Below are positions 19,106 to 29,230 of a stretch of 64,000 nucleotides of DNA, piece by piece (position 1 is the stretch's first letter; each line of letters starts with the position of its first letter). Source of the stretch: Shewanella sp. Isolate11 (GTDB taxonomy: Bacteria > Pseudomonadota > Gammaproteobacteria > Enterobacterales > Shewanellaceae); assembly GCF_022398315.1 (NCBI RefSeq), contig NZ_JAKEVF010000003.1, positions 190,087-254,086 on the forward strand, given 5' to 3'. The notes beneath the pieces were generated by a model. It searched no databases and had not been told where the DNA came from. It saw nothing but the letters and a program-made list of their open reading frames with translations. A program made the position numbers and the translations under genes.

Positions 19106-19402
19106 ATATATGTTAAGTGAGTGTGCTCTACAAAATATGGTCTAGTTCAGTTTAACAGAGTTTCTGAGAAAAAATATTCACTTACCTTGAGATTGTCTTT
19201 GCTGAAACACAATCTGACTGCGTTATTACATAGGCAACTTATTTCATCAATACAAGGCTTCTGACATCGTTTTACTCTGCTCAGACCTAAATTCACTTAC
19301 ACCAAATAAAAAATTAAACAACGTGAAAACTCAAACTTCATTTGCGCTGCCAGCAAAAAGCCTTATCATGGCTAGCAAGGACGCTATATTTCAAGGATCA
19401 AG

Positions 19403-20182
19403 ATGATCAAACTCTCTCGATGGGCCTATCTAGGTTCAATGCTATTGTTACTTATCAGCCAACACCCCGTTCAAGCCGAGCAAACTGAAATGTCCAGCAT
19501 CAAACTGGCGGCTGAAAATAACTGGGCTCCTTTCGCCGACCATGATGGTCAAGGTCTATCTCACACTTTAATTAATGAAGCCTTTGCCCGTGAAGGAATC
19601 AATGTCGATAGCATAGTGGTCTCATATGCCAGAGGCGTAGTGATGGCACAACAAGGCGCCGTCGATGGCGTGTTTAATTTACACAAAGAACAGGCGAACC
19701 AAGACAAATTCATCTTTGGTAATGAGCCACTATTTAGTGCCAGCGCCTATTTTTATCAGAACAATAGCCATCCACTTAATGTCAACTCCAAATGGGATAT
19801 CCCCAAAAACAGTATCGTTGGCATCATCCGCGGCTATGATTATGGTGATGAACTCAAATCCCTCACTCAGCTTAAATTTATCGAGGTCGACAATCATCAT
19901 CAATTAATTAATCTATTGTTATTAAATAGAATTGATACTGCTATCATGTATGAAAAAGTCGCCAATCAATATTTAACGACTATGGGCGTCACCCATGTGA
20001 TCAACAAAAGCGTGCATAACCATACCGGTGATCTTTATCTCGCCTTCTCTCAATCTCGCCCCCACTCAAAGTTGTTTGCAGAAAAACTTGATCAAGGTAT
20101 AAGAGCCCTCAAAAGTGACGGCCGTTACCAGCAGATAATGAGTTCCTTAGCCATAGAAAAACAACAATACACAACTTATTAG
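19403..20182 (+). CDS. Periplasmic solute-binding protein, family 3 (SBP_bac_3)
   Basis: The 259-residue protein has a signal peptide (about 1-25, ending HPVQA) and a bilobed amino-acid-type binding fold. It starts with IKLAAENNWAPFADHDGQGLSHTLINEAF and contains GRYQQIMSSL near the end. The residues that bind the alpha-amino and carboxyl groups in true amino-acid binders are not well kept, so the ligand is unclear. There is no ABC permease nearby. In Shewanella such orphan proteins are common and may serve sensing. AAGGATCAAG precedes the ATG at 19403. Confidence 0.8.
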   Translation: MIKLSRWAYLGSMLLLLISQHPVQAEQTEMSSIKLAAENNWAPFADHDGQGLSHTLINEAFAREGINVDSIVVSYARGVVMAQQGAVDGVFNLHKEQANQDKFIFGNEPLFSASAYFYQNNSHPLNVNSKWDIPKNSIVGIIRGYDYGDELKSLTQLKFIEVDNHHQLINLLLLNRIDTAIMYEKVANQYLTTMGVTHVINKSVHNHTGDLYLAFSQSRPHSKLFAEKLDQGIRALKSDGRYQQIMSSLAIEKQQYTTY

Positions 20183-20263
20183 GACGTGATTATCTTTGCT
20201 GTTTAATTTTCGTTCTAAATAAAAGCATTTTAATCGCGGCATGAGCTGTGACGACTGGTTATC

Positions 20264-20279
20264 TAACCTGAACTCGGGA
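20264..20279 (+). repeat. Solitary copy of the MITE-like terminal repeat
   Basis: TAACCTGAACTCGGGA is identical to the first 16 bases of the left end at 8189, and GGTTATCT before it resembles the flank GGTTAATC there. No matching opposite end or central palindrome was found within 300 bases, so it is a decayed or partial element. Confidence 0.55.
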
Positions 20280-20382
20280 ACAGCTGCGAAACCAAACTTA
20301 AAAGATCAACTCGCCCTAGTCAGCTTGCTATTGGAATATGATACGCTACTGACCTAAATCGATTTAATAACACCAAAGAGTT

Positions 20383-20811
20383 ATGAGCACTAACACGCCA
20401 AATCAGTTCAGCCAGACGTTCCATTTTCCGGTGCAGATCTATTATGAAGACACTGACTTTTCAGGTGTTGTCTATCATCCCAACTTTTTAAAATATTTCG
20501 AACGAGCACGAGAGCATGTAATTGGTGCTGACAAGCTGGCGCAGCTATGGCAGCAACAAGGGCTTGGATTCGCTGTGTATCGTAGCGATATGTTGTGTCA
20601 TGACGGGATCGAGTTTGCCGAGATAGTAGATGTTCGGACTAAGTTTTATTTTGAGAGTAAATATCGCACCGTATGGCAGCAAGAGATTTGGCGACCTAAT
20701 GGTATTAAGCCTGCCGTCACAGCGACAATTGAGATGGTATGCATGAATAAGCAGCGCCAACTATCGCCAATGTCTGCAGAGCTTATCGCCCAACTGAGTC
20801 AACATATCTAA
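20383..20811 (+). CDS. YbgC/FadM-family acyl-CoA thioesterase
   Basis: The 142-residue single hot-dog domain has the family signature YYEDTDFSGVVYHPNFLKYFERARE with the catalytic aspartate in EDTDFSG. It is the usual length for YbgC-type enzymes that hydrolyse short acyl-CoA or acyl-ACP thioesters. It does not lie beside tol-pal genes, so I do not use the name ybgC. It stands alone between a binding-protein gene and a convergent GGDEF-EAL gene. Substrate is unknown. Confidence 0.85.
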   Translation: MSTNTPNQFSQTFHFPVQIYYEDTDFSGVVYHPNFLKYFERAREHVIGADKLAQLWQQQGLGFAVYRSDMLCHDGIEFAEIVDVRTKFYFESKYRTVWQQEIWRPNGIKPAVTATIEMVCMNKQRQLSPMSAELIAQLSQHI

Positions 20812-20883
20812 CCTCATCGATATTGGCTAAGTCAGTAAATGCAAGCTTGGCCTAATTGAAACCTCAACATACTCTAGCTCATG

Positions 20884-22386
20884 TTAAGCTAATGAAGAGA
20901 CTCGATTAAGTTTATCCCAGTGCATCTCTAGTTCTGCGGCTGTCATGGGTTTGGCAAAAATATCACCTTGGATTTTATCGGCGCCCATCTTCTGCAACAT
21001 GTTAAAAGTCGATTGATTTTCAACACCTTCAATAGTTACGCAAAAACCTAGGCCTTTAGCCAATTCAATGGCGCTGCTAAGAATATGTTGGCCGCGGGGA
21101 TCTTTATCGATATTGATTAGAAATGCCCTGTCGATTTTAACTTCATCCACCGGAAGGTGTTTAAGGTAAGCGAGTGAAGAGTGCCCAGTACCAAAATCAT
21201 CGATTGCGACGTTGATCCCAGCACGTTTTAACTGATTTAACACCGCAACGGTACGCTTCATATCTGTCATCAACTGACTTTCGGTCACTTCGATAGCTAA
21301 CAGTTCAGGACTGAGTCGGTGGCGCTTTAATTGGCCTAATATCGATTCGCACAAGTGCTTGCTGCTTAAGTCTTCAATGGCCAGATTAATCGCCACCTGC
21401 ATCATAATGCCATCGTCCTGCCAGCGACGTTGTTGGGCAGCGACCTGTTCAATCACCCACTGACTGAGCATGCTGATCATCCCCGCGCATTCCAACAGCG
21501 GAATAAACTCTCCTGGCGATACAGAGCCTAGGAGATCGCTATCCCAGCGAATTAATGCCTCAGCATGAGTACAATCGCCTGTTTTCACATTAAATTTAGG
21601 CTGATAAACCATATAGAGTTCATTTTTCTTCAGCGCCTTAGGGAAGCAACTTATAATGGTTAACTGTCGGTGCTGGCTAACGTCATCACCCGCTTGATAA
21701 CTGGCAATCAAATTGGGATCGGCTTTAGCCCGGATCATGGCTAAATCTAATCGTCTCAGCATCTGACTGACATCACTATGATGTAACGCCAAATCTAAAT
21801 AACCTAACTGGATCTGCAGGTTGATGGTGGTTTCTTTAATGCGGATAGGTTGCTGCAGTATATGTTGTAATACGTTTAACTGGGTTTCATCCAATGGCTC
21901 ATGGAAAAAGATCAGAAACTCATCTTCATTCATGCGAGCCAAAATGTCTCTCTCGCCTAACTGTTTGGTCAATCGCTCTGTCATGCTCAGCAATAATTCA
22001 TCGCCAAAAGAGAAACCAAACAGGTCATTGACATAGCGAAAACGGTAGATATCGATTAGTACAAACATGCCATGGGTGACCGGCATTCGGCGAGTGAGCT
22101 TCGCCTTTAAGCCAAGACGATTAATCAAACCGGTTAGTTTATCGCGACCCGATGGCGGTGGCAGTTGTTCGAGCAATTTTTGTAACTGTAGATAAAGAGG
22201 AACATAACGAAAAGGCACTTTGTTGATAGATAAAGGCTTACGCACTTTATTCTGACCCCTTAGCTGCGCAATTAAACGCTGTAAAAACCGTAGGTCAGCT
22301 TGTCTATGCCGGTACACATAAATAGTACCAGCGATGCCAATGGCGATGATGTAAGCAAAAATCCAACTTAGTTCAGTGACGCTCAC
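20884..22386 (-). CDS. GGDEF-EAL protein with degenerate GGDEF; likely cyclic-di-GMP phosphodiesterase
   Basis: The 500-residue protein has one N-terminal membrane helix (about 5-24), a GGDEF domain (about 80-235) and an EAL domain (about 245-490). In the GGDEF signature the first two glycines are replaced: ILARMNEDEFLIF reads NEDEF, so cyclase activity is unlikely. The EAL part retains EALIRWDSD, NLAIEDLSS, VTESQLM, DDFGTGHSSLAYLKHL, VKIDRAF and EGVEN, consistent with an active phosphodiesterase. It lies 66 bases downstream of the HDOD gene on the same strand and is probably co-transcribed. Confidence 0.9.
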   Translation of the reverse strand: MSVTELSWIFAYIIAIGIAGTIYVYRHRQADLRFLQRLIAQLRGQNKVRKPLSINKVPFRYVPLYLQLQKLLEQLPPPSGRDKLTGLINRLGLKAKLTRRMPVTHGMFVLIDIYRFRYVNDLFGFSFGDELLLSMTERLTKQLGERDILARMNEDEFLIFFHEPLDETQLNVLQHILQQPIRIKETTINLQIQLGYLDLALHHSDVSQMLRRLDLAMIRAKADPNLIASYQAGDDVSQHRQLTIISCFPKALKKNELYMVYQPKFNVKTGDCTHAEALIRWDSDLLGSVSPGEFIPLLECAGMISMLSQWVIEQVAAQQRRWQDDGIMMQVAINLAIEDLSSKHLCESILGQLKRHRLSPELLAIEVTESQLMTDMKRTVAVLNQLKRAGINVAIDDFGTGHSSLAYLKHLPVDEVKIDRAFLINIDKDPRGQHILSSAIELAKGLGFCVTIEGVENQSTFNMLQKMGADKIQGDIFAKPMTAAELEMHWDKLNRVSSLA

Positions 22387-22452
22387 ATTGTGCCTTAAAA
22401 ATTAAGGAGAAAGTGAAACTCCATTATTAGCAGAGTTCTCTTACGCTAACAA

Positions 22453-23295
22453 CTATTGGTAACTTTCTTTAATTGAATGATAGTTCTCAAGAAACTCTTC
22501 AGAACTTAAGTATTCAGGCGTTACAGGGAGTCCACGCTCTGCAAACGCCGTTAAGCGAGCTTCAAGCTCATTACCCGAACGCAGCTCACCGGTATAAAAT
22601 GCCGCCGAACGCACAAAGTCCAGATAAGTCACATGATCAGGTAAATAAGGTAAATCGGCCCACCGTTCGACCACTTCCATCACTTCTGGAGAGAAATCCC
22701 AACTCTTCAATACGGCACGGCCAATCGGGCCCTGCATCTTACGCACTAAGGCTCTAAGCTGCTCAATACTGGTAAACATATCGGGGTGAGCTTCAGCCTC
22801 AGTTAATACCGGTAAAGCACCGATGTTGTGAACCAGACCTGCAAGGGTCAAGGTATCGTAATTTAAACCACTCCCCGGATGACTTTGGTTATATTTCTGC
22901 AGTAACGCACAGGCAGCAGAAGTCACTTCAATCGAGGCATTCCACACTTCATCCATCACTTCCCACACCATCTCATTGGTCGAAATGAACAGCTGTTCCA
23001 TAGCAACAGAGGTGGCAATCGATTTAATCTGTGTCAGACCGATACGCGTAACGGCGCTGTTGACGTTATCGGCCTTAATCCCGCGACTGTATAAGGCACT
23101 ATTGGCCACTTTGATCATTCGCGCCGAAATCGCTGCATCCTGACCAATAATTTCGGCCACTTGTTTTGGACTGGAGTCAGGGCGTGAAACAACCTCCTGA
23201 ACGCGCATAGCCACTTCTGGCAAAGTTGGTAATACTAAGGCATCAGCCTTCAACTTCTTTAATAATCCTACCAGCAGTTGATGCTCGTTAGACAT
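22453..23295 (-). CDS. HDOD-domain signalling protein
   Basis: The 280-residue protein is a single HDOD domain (about 15-215) with LVLPTLPEVAMRVQEVVSRPDSSPKQVAEIIGQDAAISARMIKVANSA. HDOD is related to HD phosphohydrolases but usually lacks the metal-binding HD pair, so it acts by protein interaction. In Shewanella and Vibrio HDOD proteins are linked to stress and motility signalling. I chose ATG 23295 (MSNEHQL), with AGGAG five bases upstream; an in-frame GTG six bases earlier overlaps that site. It precedes the GGDEF-EAL gene, so they may form one signalling unit. Confidence 0.87.
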   Translation of the reverse strand: MSNEHQLLVGLLKKLKADALVLPTLPEVAMRVQEVVSRPDSSPKQVAEIIGQDAAISARMIKVANSALYSRGIKADNVNSAVTRIGLTQIKSIATSVAMEQLFISTNEMVWEVMDEVWNASIEVTSAACALLQKYNQSHPGSGLNYDTLTLAGLVHNIGALPVLTEAEAHPDMFTSIEQLRALVRKMQGPIGRAVLKSWDFSPEVMEVVERWADLPYLPDHVTYLDFVRSAAFYTGELRSGNELEARLTAFAERGLPVTPEYLSSEEFLENYHSIKESYQ

Positions 23296-23573
23296 TTGCA
23301 CTCCTTAACAAAACACGCCAATGATAATCAGCCTGAGTATATCAGCTCTTATTAACCCACAAGGGTTAAAGATTCGCCATTTGGTTAAAAATTTGTTTGA
23401 TTTTGGCTAAACTTTGATTAGTTGTCATTCAAAAATAAACCAATGACAAACAAATTTTATTGCACTGTTTCACACTGACCACAAAATAAACAGTTTCTAA
23501 TTTGCATATGGCTCCTTGCATTGAGTAAAATGCCCGCCCCAACCTAGTTGATACCTGTTTATTGAGAGAAATT

Positions 23574-25210
<1,637 letters not shown>

Positions 25211-25244
25211 AAATCGGATACAGGGGGATTAAAATTGGCTACCC

Positions 25245-25284
25245 AGTTAAGTTTGGCTAGAAGTTAAGTTTGGCTAGAAGTTAA
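25245..25284. repeat. 17-bp tandem repeat, 2.3 copies
   Basis: AGTTAAGTTTGGCTAGA occurs twice head to tail, followed by the start of a third unit (AGTTAA). It lies in the non-coding gap after yfhL and looks like slippage in dead sequence. Confidence 0.85.
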
Positions 25285-25327
25285 TAATAGTAACGGGAGT
25301 CTTAGCCCTACTAAATTCACAGCAAAT

Positions 25328-25359
25328 AAAAAGAGAAGATTATTCGTCTTCTCTTTTTT
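25328..25359 (+). terminator. Terminator of trhP-yfhL
   Basis: AAAGAGAAGA and TCTTCTCTTT pair perfectly around TTATTCG and end in a T run. It lies about 120 bases after the yfhL stop codon. Confidence 0.85.
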
Positions 25360-25573
25360 GTACACACGATTGCGAATTGGATTCTTAGTCAACTCAATGT
25401 GGGTGGAAGATTGCTACAAATGGGGATTACTCGCAGCACTGCCTACCGCAGCTTGCGCATATTTACTGGCACACAGATATAATGTCGGTGTCACCAGCAG
25501 CACCCAAACCATAAGCTTTAGCATAGTAATTAGTTTTGCCACCATACCTCTGCTGCATCATTGGCTACAATAA
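25358..25573 (+). pseudogene. Probable remnant of an AEC-family transporter C-terminus
   Basis: A 71-codon frame encodes a hydrophobic segment. Residues from about 22 on, YKWGLLAALPTAACAYLLAH then RYNVGV, followed by a helix ending PLLHHWLQ, resemble the last two helices of auxin-efflux-carrier (AEC) permeases, where ALPTA-xx-LAxRY is common. The rest of a roughly 300-residue transporter is missing, and the upstream frame begins inside the terminator of the preceding operon. I read it as the tail of a deleted gene. The family match is from memory and weak; it might instead be chance. Confidence 0.4.
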
Positions 25574-25623
25574 CAAACTCACTGACTATAAAAATTTTAA
25601 CGTTTAAAAAGCGCACAGGTATT

Positions 25624-25643
25624 TACTGTATAAAAAATCAGTA
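25624..25643 (+). promoter_or_regulatory. LexA (SOS) box, distal, upstream of recN
   Basis: TACTGTATAAAAAATCAGTA matches the CTG-N10-CAG core with matching TA flanks. It lies 22 bp (two helical turns) from the proximal box, centre to centre. Confidence 0.75.
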
Positions 25644-25645
25644 TA

Positions 25646-25665
25646 TACTGTTCATTAATACAGTA
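25646..25665 (+). promoter_or_regulatory. LexA (SOS) box, proximal, upstream of recN
   Basis: TACTGTTCATTAATACAGTA is a near-palindromic LexA operator (CTG-N10-CAG with TA flanks), 20 bases before the recN ATG. E. coli recN also has more than one LexA box. Confidence 0.88.
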
Positions 25666-25685
25666 CTTTGTAAAAGGATGTCATC

Positions 25686-27347
25686 ATGCTTTGCCAGCTT
25701 AGCATCAATAACTTTGCCATTGTCCGCTTCTTAGAACTCGACTTTAAAACCGGTATGACAAGTATTACCGGAGAGACAGGTGCCGGTAAGTCTATCGCCA
25801 TCGATGCCCTAGGCCTGTGTTTAGGTAACCGCTCCGATGCCAGCACGGTTAGACCCGGAGCCACTAAAGCCGAAGTTAGTGCTCGCTTCTCATTAATCGA
25901 TATCCCCAACGCAAAGCGCTGGTTAGAAGATAATGATCTTGAGCTTGATGATGAATGTATTCTGCGCCGAACTATCAGCAGTGATGGCCGTTCACGTGCC
26001 TACATTAACGGCAACCCGGTACCGTTAAGCCAAATGCGCGCATTGGGTCAACTCTTGATAGGTATCCACGGCCAACATGCTCATCACGCCATGCTGAAAA
26101 GTGAGCATCAACTCACCTTGCTAGACAGCTATGCTAACCATCGCATGTTGTTAGACAGTGTCAGCGCCAGTTATCAACGCTTTAAGTTGATTGAAAAAGA
26201 GCTTCAGCAACTTGAGCAATCACAACATGAGCGCATCGCTCGTAAGCAGCTGCTGCAATATCAAGTAGAAGAGCTCGATGAGTTCGACTTAGGTGAAACT
26301 GAGTTTGAAGAGATTGAAGCAGAACACAAAAAACTCGCTAATGGCACTGCGCTAGTACAAACCTGTCAACAAACCTTATACCTGCTGCAAGACAGCGAAC
26401 AAGCTAACGCAGAATCTATACTGAATCAGGCTATCGATCAGGCGCAAGATTTGGAAGGCTACGATCCCGAACTCAATGCTATTGGCACTATGCTCAACGA
26501 AGCATTAATTCAAGTACAAGAAAGTGGCAATGAGTTACAGCGTTATCTCGACGGCCTAGAATTAGACCCAGAACATTTTGCCTTTCTGGAACAACGGCTA
26601 TCTAAAATAATGCAATTAGCGCGCAAACATCATGTGGCCGCTAACCAACTGTATCAACATCATCAAGCCTTAAAATTAGAGCTATCAAGCTTAGATTCAG
26701 ATGAAGAAAAACTGATCGAGATTGCAGAACAACTAGAGAGCTGCAAACAAGGCTATATCGTTCATGCTAAAAAGCTCAGCCAAAGTCGCAGTCGATACGC
26801 TAAAGAGTTAGATAAACAAGTTACCCAGTCGATCCATGAACTGAGTATGCCAAAGGGCAAGTTTGTTATCGATGTTGAATTTAACGAACAAGTTATGACA
26901 CCTAATGGTTGTGACAGTATCGAATTCCAAGTCACCACCAACCCGGGACAACCGCTACAATCCATAGCCAAAGTCGCCTCAGGCGGTGAGCTATCTCGTA
27001 TCGGTTTGGGTATTCAAGTCATCACGGCTAAGAAGGTCGCCACTCCAACATTGATCTTCGATGAAGTCGATGTGGGTATTTCCGGACCTACAGCTGCAGT
27101 GGTGGGTAAAATGCTGCGCTCATTGGGTGAATCGACCCAAGTCTTATGTGTTACCCATCTGCCACAAGTTGCAGGTAATGGCCACCAACATATGTTTGTT
27201 AATAAGCAGAGCAAGGCGGGACAAACAGAAACCTCTATGGTGCCGTTAGATAAAAACCAGCGTATTGAAGAGCTAGCTCGTTTACTTGGTGGCGATACTA
27301 TCACTAGCAACACCTTAGCTAATGCCCAAGAGTTACTACAGCACTAG
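25686..27347 (+). CDS. recN: DNA repair protein RecN (SMC-like ATPase)
   Basis: The 553-residue protein has an N-terminal ATPase half with Walker A GETGAGKS (29-36), a central coiled-coil arm (about 160-370), and a C-terminal half with the ABC signature SGGELSRI (about 432) and Walker B LIFDEVDVGISG (about 455). RecN holds broken DNA ends together for RecA-dependent repair. Two tandem LexA boxes directly upstream indicate strong SOS control. A ribosome-binding site AAAAGGA precedes ATG 25686. The gene is monocistronic and ends in a terminator. Confidence 0.97.
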   Translation: MLCQLSINNFAIVRFLELDFKTGMTSITGETGAGKSIAIDALGLCLGNRSDASTVRPGATKAEVSARFSLIDIPNAKRWLEDNDLELDDECILRRTISSDGRSRAYINGNPVPLSQMRALGQLLIGIHGQHAHHAMLKSEHQLTLLDSYANHRMLLDSVSASYQRFKLIEKELQQLEQSQHERIARKQLLQYQVEELDEFDLGETEFEEIEAEHKKLANGTALVQTCQQTLYLLQDSEQANAESILNQAIDQAQDLEGYDPELNAIGTMLNEALIQVQESGNELQRYLDGLELDPEHFAFLEQRLSKIMQLARKHHVAANQLYQHHQALKLELSSLDSDEEKLIEIAEQLESCKQGYIVHAKKLSQSRSRYAKELDKQVTQSIHELSMPKGKFVIDVEFNEQVMTPNGCDSIEFQVTTNPGQPLQSIAKVASGGELSRIGLGIQVITAKKVATPTLIFDEVDVGISGPTAAVVGKMLRSLGESTQVLCVTHLPQVAGNGHQHMFVNKQSKAGQTETSMVPLDKNQRIEELARLLGGDTITSNTLANAQELLQH

Positions 27348-27398
27348 CAACTAAATCAACTTAACAGCTAGCGACGTCTTACAATAGAAGCACAGTCT

Positions 27399-27432
27399 AA
27401 GACGCGGATCTGCAATGGTTCGCGTCTTTTTT
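27399..27432 (+). terminator. Terminator of recN
   Basis: AAGACGCG and CGCGTCTT pair around a 14-base loop and are followed by a T run, about 50 bases after the recN stop. Confidence 0.85.
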
Positions 27433-27502
27433 ATCTACTTTACCTGACTCTTTATTATGATAAAGTGATTGATATATAAATACTAATTAGAAAGGAAACC
27501 TG

Positions 27503-28669
27503 ATGGCTCACTTTTTTAGAGCACTCAAATGGATTTTAATCAGCCTTATCATGCTACCCATAAGCTTATACTTGCTGCTAGTCATCATAAATCTGTTTGA
27601 TACCGCGCCTTCAGAGCAAGTGAAAGCCTATCAAGCCCAAATAGATTACAAATTCCAACAAATACAAAATATCGGTGACAATAACGGCTATCTAATTGCA
27701 TTAGGATTCGATGCGCCCAAAAACGAGTCAGCCACAGGAAAGGGCTTGGCGCTTATTCGCTCTGATATTCGATTTAATTCACCAGCAGAAACAACAAATA
27801 CGCCGGTAAAACGACCCGATATTCCCTGTCTGAAACGACAGGATTTTATCTCGGCGTGCCAAAGTGAAATGGACAGCAGCCAACTATCAGAATTATTAAC
27901 TGAACACCGCTGGTTGATTGAACGCTATCTGACCATGCAGAGTAAGCCCGAATGGGAAGATGTTCTATTTACAGATGTTGATAAGCTACATACTGCCTAT
28001 GCCCTTATTCTGACTGCGCAGAAGCTATATTTGCTAGATATTTATACTCAAGCAAGTGCAGGAGATACTTCCTCAGTTAGCCAAACACTGAATCATGATA
28101 TGCAGTTTTGGCAAAATGTCGCTGAGCACACCCAGCAACTAATCACCAAAATGATCACCAGTTCAGCCATGCGGGAAAATATGCTGCAGGGGGAGATGAT
28201 CATCAGCGCAATGAACACGCCTATTGAGTCTCCTGAAACTTGGTTACAACCGCTCCCTGAGTCGATATCTTCTTTTGATCAAGTCAAATTAGGTGAATGG
28301 CAATTTGGCAACAAGCTTTTGGAAAAAATGATATCAGTCGAATCATCTGAAATAGACTCTCCGTGGTATGAACAGCTCTTCAGTTGGTTCGCTAAACGTC
28401 TTTATCAACCCCAAGATACCAGTAACCGCTTGGCAAATAATTTGCTATCCGAGAGCGCCGATCCACAATGCAGCGCATTCTTATCCAATATTACCTATGT
28501 CGTCTACAATCCCATTGGTAAAATATTGGTGTGTACTGGCCCCTCGTTTGATCGATATAAGCAAAAGTTTGAAAAACTAGAGCAGCAACGCCAAGGCTTA
28601 GTCACTAGACTGAACCCAATTAATAATATAAATGCTGATGAGACTTCACCCTATAGTAATAAGACTTAA
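27503..28669 (+). CDS. Single-pass membrane protein of unknown function
   Basis: The 388-residue protein has one N-terminal membrane helix (about 9-31, WILISLIMLPISLYLLLVII) and a large soluble part that should face the periplasm. It has several cysteines (C111 and C121 in PCLKRQDFISAC; PQCSAF and LVCTG late in the chain), which could form disulfides. I recognise no domain. A ribosome-binding site AAAGGAAAC precedes ATG 27503. It is a single transcription unit between recN and the convergent pgpA, with terminators on both sides. Shewanella genomes carry similar orphan proteins, but I cannot assign a function. Confidence 0.7.
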   Translation: MAHFFRALKWILISLIMLPISLYLLLVIINLFDTAPSEQVKAYQAQIDYKFQQIQNIGDNNGYLIALGFDAPKNESATGKGLALIRSDIRFNSPAETTNTPVKRPDIPCLKRQDFISACQSEMDSSQLSELLTEHRWLIERYLTMQSKPEWEDVLFTDVDKLHTAYALILTAQKLYLLDIYTQASAGDTSSVSQTLNHDMQFWQNVAEHTQQLITKMITSSAMRENMLQGEMIISAMNTPIESPETWLQPLPESISSFDQVKLGEWQFGNKLLEKMISVESSEIDSPWYEQLFSWFAKRLYQPQDTSNRLANNLLSESADPQCSAFLSNITYVVYNPIGKILVCTGPSFDRYKQKFEKLEQQRQGLVTRLNPINNINADETSPYSNKT

Positions 28670-28680
28670 AGCAAACATAA

Positions 28681-28713
28681 AAAAAACCGACTCGATAAAC
28701 CGAGTCGGTTTTT
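28681..28713. terminator. Bidirectional terminator between 27503 gene and pgpA
   Basis: AAAAACCGACTCG and CGAGTCGGTTTTT pair perfectly around ATAAAC. A and T runs on both sides serve both convergent units. Confidence 0.92.
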
Positions 28714-28735
28714 ATTAAAATCAAAAAGATAATGG

Positions 28736-29230
28736 TCACCCTAGCCAATAAGCCAACCCTTGCAAGCAAATCAAGGCAAATATTCCAGCCAAGACATCGT
28801 CGATCATAATCCCGAAACCGCCATGAACTTTAGCGTCTAGCCACTTAATCGGCCAAGGTTTTAAGATATCAAAAATTCGAAACAGCACGAAGCCTACTAA
28901 TAACCAAACCCAGCCCGCTGGAGCGGCGATTAAGGTAATAAGTAAACCCGCTACTTCATCCCAAACGATGGCGCCATGGTCGTGTACGCCCATATCCTTA
29001 GAGGCTTTATCACAGATATAAAAACCAGCAATAACGCTAAGCAGTGTTAACCCCAAATACCAAGATAATGACAAGTTCATCATCAATAGATACAAGGGAA
29101 TAGCCGCTAGCGTTCCGAAAGTACCAGGCGCTTTAGCCACTAAGCCAGAACCAAAACCTAAAGCTAAAAAATGAATTGGGTTCTTCAGAGAAAGCTTGCT
29201 GACATAGGGATCGTTACACCATAGCTTCAT
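28736..29230 (-). CDS. pgpA: Phosphatidylglycerophosphatase A
   Basis: The 164-residue membrane protein has about four hydrophobic segments and family motifs FGSGLVAKAPGTFGT near the N-terminus, DHGAIVWDE in the middle, and KVHGGFGIMIDDVLAG near the C-terminus. It removes phosphate from phosphatidylglycerophosphate to make phosphatidylglycerol. Its ATG overlaps the thiL stop by four bases (ATGA type), so the two are translationally coupled; the same thiL-pgpA order is standard in gammaproteobacteria. Confidence 0.95.
   Translation of the reverse strand: MKLWCNDPYVSKLSLKNPIHFLALGFGSGLVAKAPGTFGTLAAIPLYLLMMNLSLSWYLGLTLLSVIAGFYICDKASKDMGVHDHGAIVWDEVAGLLITLIAAPAGWVWLLVGFVLFRIFDILKPWPIKWLDAKVHGGFGIMIDDVLAGIFALICLQGLAYWLG

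Larger units (their letters stand above)
25211..25685. other. Intergenic region after yfhL: tandem repeat, terminator, transporter remnant, SOS control
   Basis: The 475 bases between yfhL and recN hold, in order, a 17-bp tandem repeat (25245-25284), a terminator (25328-25359), a short frame resembling the end of an AEC transporter (to 25573), and two LexA boxes. Each is listed separately. No intact gene was found. Confidence 0.6.
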
